Shown here: positions 5,041 to 5,780 of the stretch, one piece after another
Position numbering within the stretch: position 1 is the first letter of the stretch
Layout: every line of letters begins with the position of its first letter
From: Rhodanobacteraceae bacterium
Lineage (GTDB): Bacteria > Pseudomonadota > Gammaproteobacteria > Xanthomonadales > Rhodanobacteraceae
Length of the DNA stretch: 5,780 nucleotides
NCBI GenBank assembly: GCA_012270595.1
Contig: JAAXIA010000051.1
Coordinates: 1-5,780 of the forward strand
Direction of reading: 5' to 3'
Notes under the pieces: generated by a model
Told to the model about the DNA's origin: nothing
The model's input: only the letters and a program-made list of their open reading frames with translations
Database searches by the model: none
Program-made: the position numbers and the translations under genes

Positions 5041-5780
5041 GGTGTTCCCCCGTGCCAGAGGCGCAAGCGATGCCAGGGTTGGTGCAGCCAGCGTTCACCG
5101 CTGGCAAAACGCAAGACGAGCGTCTGGCGTCGCATCAACGCCCACAACGAGGGCCACCAGTAACATTCAATGCGTGTCATTGATTCACCGTGCAGGTCAA
5201 TCAGCCACCCTGCGGAAGCAGAGGCTAAGTTCTTGGGTGAACAATGAAGATGCGACAGCCCGGCATGGGCGGCGAGTGCCTTAAGCAGCATGTGTTCAGT
5301 AAATACACCATCAAAAAGACTATGCAGCTTTGCGGGCAATATCCCACTACCCCAGAACCATACGCTGTTTACTTGTGGTTTCCTGGCAGCACGACGCGCA
5401 GCATTAACCGGATGCTGGTGCAAAAGCATCTGGATATCGTTTAGCAGTACGCGCCAACGACGCCCTTCCGTACCGGCAGGCAAATGGGTGTATAAGTCCT
5501 CCCCCAGGGCCTGTTCAGGGGTGGAAAAATGTGGCACAGAGGTATCTTTTGACAGGCGCAGATGCCAGTGCTCAGGTGTTGAGACCTCAAGCTGCACCCC
5601 GGCTTGGGCGAAAACTGGAGACAGTGTCTCGGTAAAGCGAAGGGCCTCTTCCATAGAAAGTTGCATCTGGGCATAGGCCATCAGGCGCACACCGGTCATG
5701 TCTGGCTCTACCCAGACCGGATCGGCACACAACCAGTTGGCGTCACCAGCGTCACCCGCAAGCCACTGGCGGGTGAGTGC
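5037..5780 (-). CDS. COG4255-type uncharacterised protein, partial (start beyond window)
   Basis: The frame is open from the right edge to TGA at 5039-5037, giving 247 visible C-terminal residues; the true start lies outside. The protein resembles a conserved Xanthomonadaceae family next to recJ (COG4255 type), often labelled phosphoglycerate mutase or regulatory protein in databases. Visible conserved-looking parts are WLVCADPVWVEPDMTGVRLM near residues 16-35, a Trp-rich NSVWFWGSGILP near 138-149, and a C-terminal half ending in an Arg/Trp/His-rich tail. I see no metal-binding or phosphoserine motif of a cofactor-independent phosphoglycerate mutase in this part, so that label should be treated with caution. 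No signal or membrane segment is apparent in the visible part. Its stop codon overlaps the recJ start, so the two are probably cotranslated. The family resemblance is from memory. Confidence 0.75.
   Translation of the reverse strand, partial: ALTRQWLAGDAGDANWLCADPVWVEPDMTGVRLMAYAQMQLSMEEALRFTETLSPVFAQAGVQLEVSTPEHWHLRLSKDTSVPHFSTPEQALGEDLYTHLPAGTEGRRWRVLLNDIQMLLHQHPVNAARRAARKPQVNSVWFWGSGILPAKLHSLFDGVFTEHMLLKALAAHAGLSHLHCSPKNLASASAGWLIDLHGESMTRIECYWWPSLWALMRRQTLVLRFASGERWLHQPWHRLRLWHGGTP
5046..5051 (-). promoter_or_regulatory. Ribosome binding site of recJ
   Basis: GGGGGA on the minus strand lies five bases before the TTG at 5040. It supports a rare TTG start for recJ inside the end of the upstream coding region. 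Confidence 0.5.

Noticed and set aside
1..5780. Mobile element, phage, CRISPR or defence island
   Set aside because: No transposase, integrase, terminal repeats, repeat-spacer pattern or tRNA was seen. The CPBP (Abi-like) protein alone does not make a defence system.

Overview
The window looks like chromosomal DNA from a gammaproteobacterium, most likely of the Xanthomonadales/Lysobacterales. The RlmH, RsfS and Maf proteins resemble that group's versions. An uncharacterised COG4255-type protein directly upstream of recJ also fits it. Base composition, judged by eye, is only moderately GC-rich, lower than typical Xanthomonas, so a lower-GC relative is possible. I cannot name a genus.

Layout: positions 1-1570 carry three genes on the plus strand. 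They are a small unrecognised protein (12-260), a MAPEG-family membrane protein (351-746), and a CPBP (CAAX/Rce1-type) intramembrane protease homologue (746-1570) that overlaps the MAPEG gene by one base. From 1585 to the right edge everything reads on the minus strand. In transcription order this is the COG4255-type protein (start beyond the window), recJ, rsfS, rlmH and maf. The two blocks converge with only 14 bases between them (1571-1584).

The minus-strand block joins genome maintenance (RecJ, a 5'-3' single-strand DNA exonuclease) with ribosome and nucleotide-pool functions. RsfS silences the 50S subunit when nutrients are scarce, RlmH methylates pseudouridine 1915 of 23S rRNA, and Maf hydrolyses non-canonical or surplus nucleoside triphosphates. 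The rsfS-rlmH pair is widely conserved. The gene expected before it in most gammaproteobacteria, nadD, is absent and recJ occupies that place. The plus-strand MAPEG/CPBP pair is probably a small membrane-protein operon of unknown physiological role.

No RNA gene, mobile element, CRISPR array or origin is visible, and no gap between genes exceeds 130 bases. I see no convincing undescribed system. The points most worth a look are the MAPEG-CPBP pair, the recJ-rsfS junction (no nadD, no stop codon in the shared frame, a hairpin in the rsfS leader), the perfect palindrome before rlmH, and the uncharacterised proteins at both ends.
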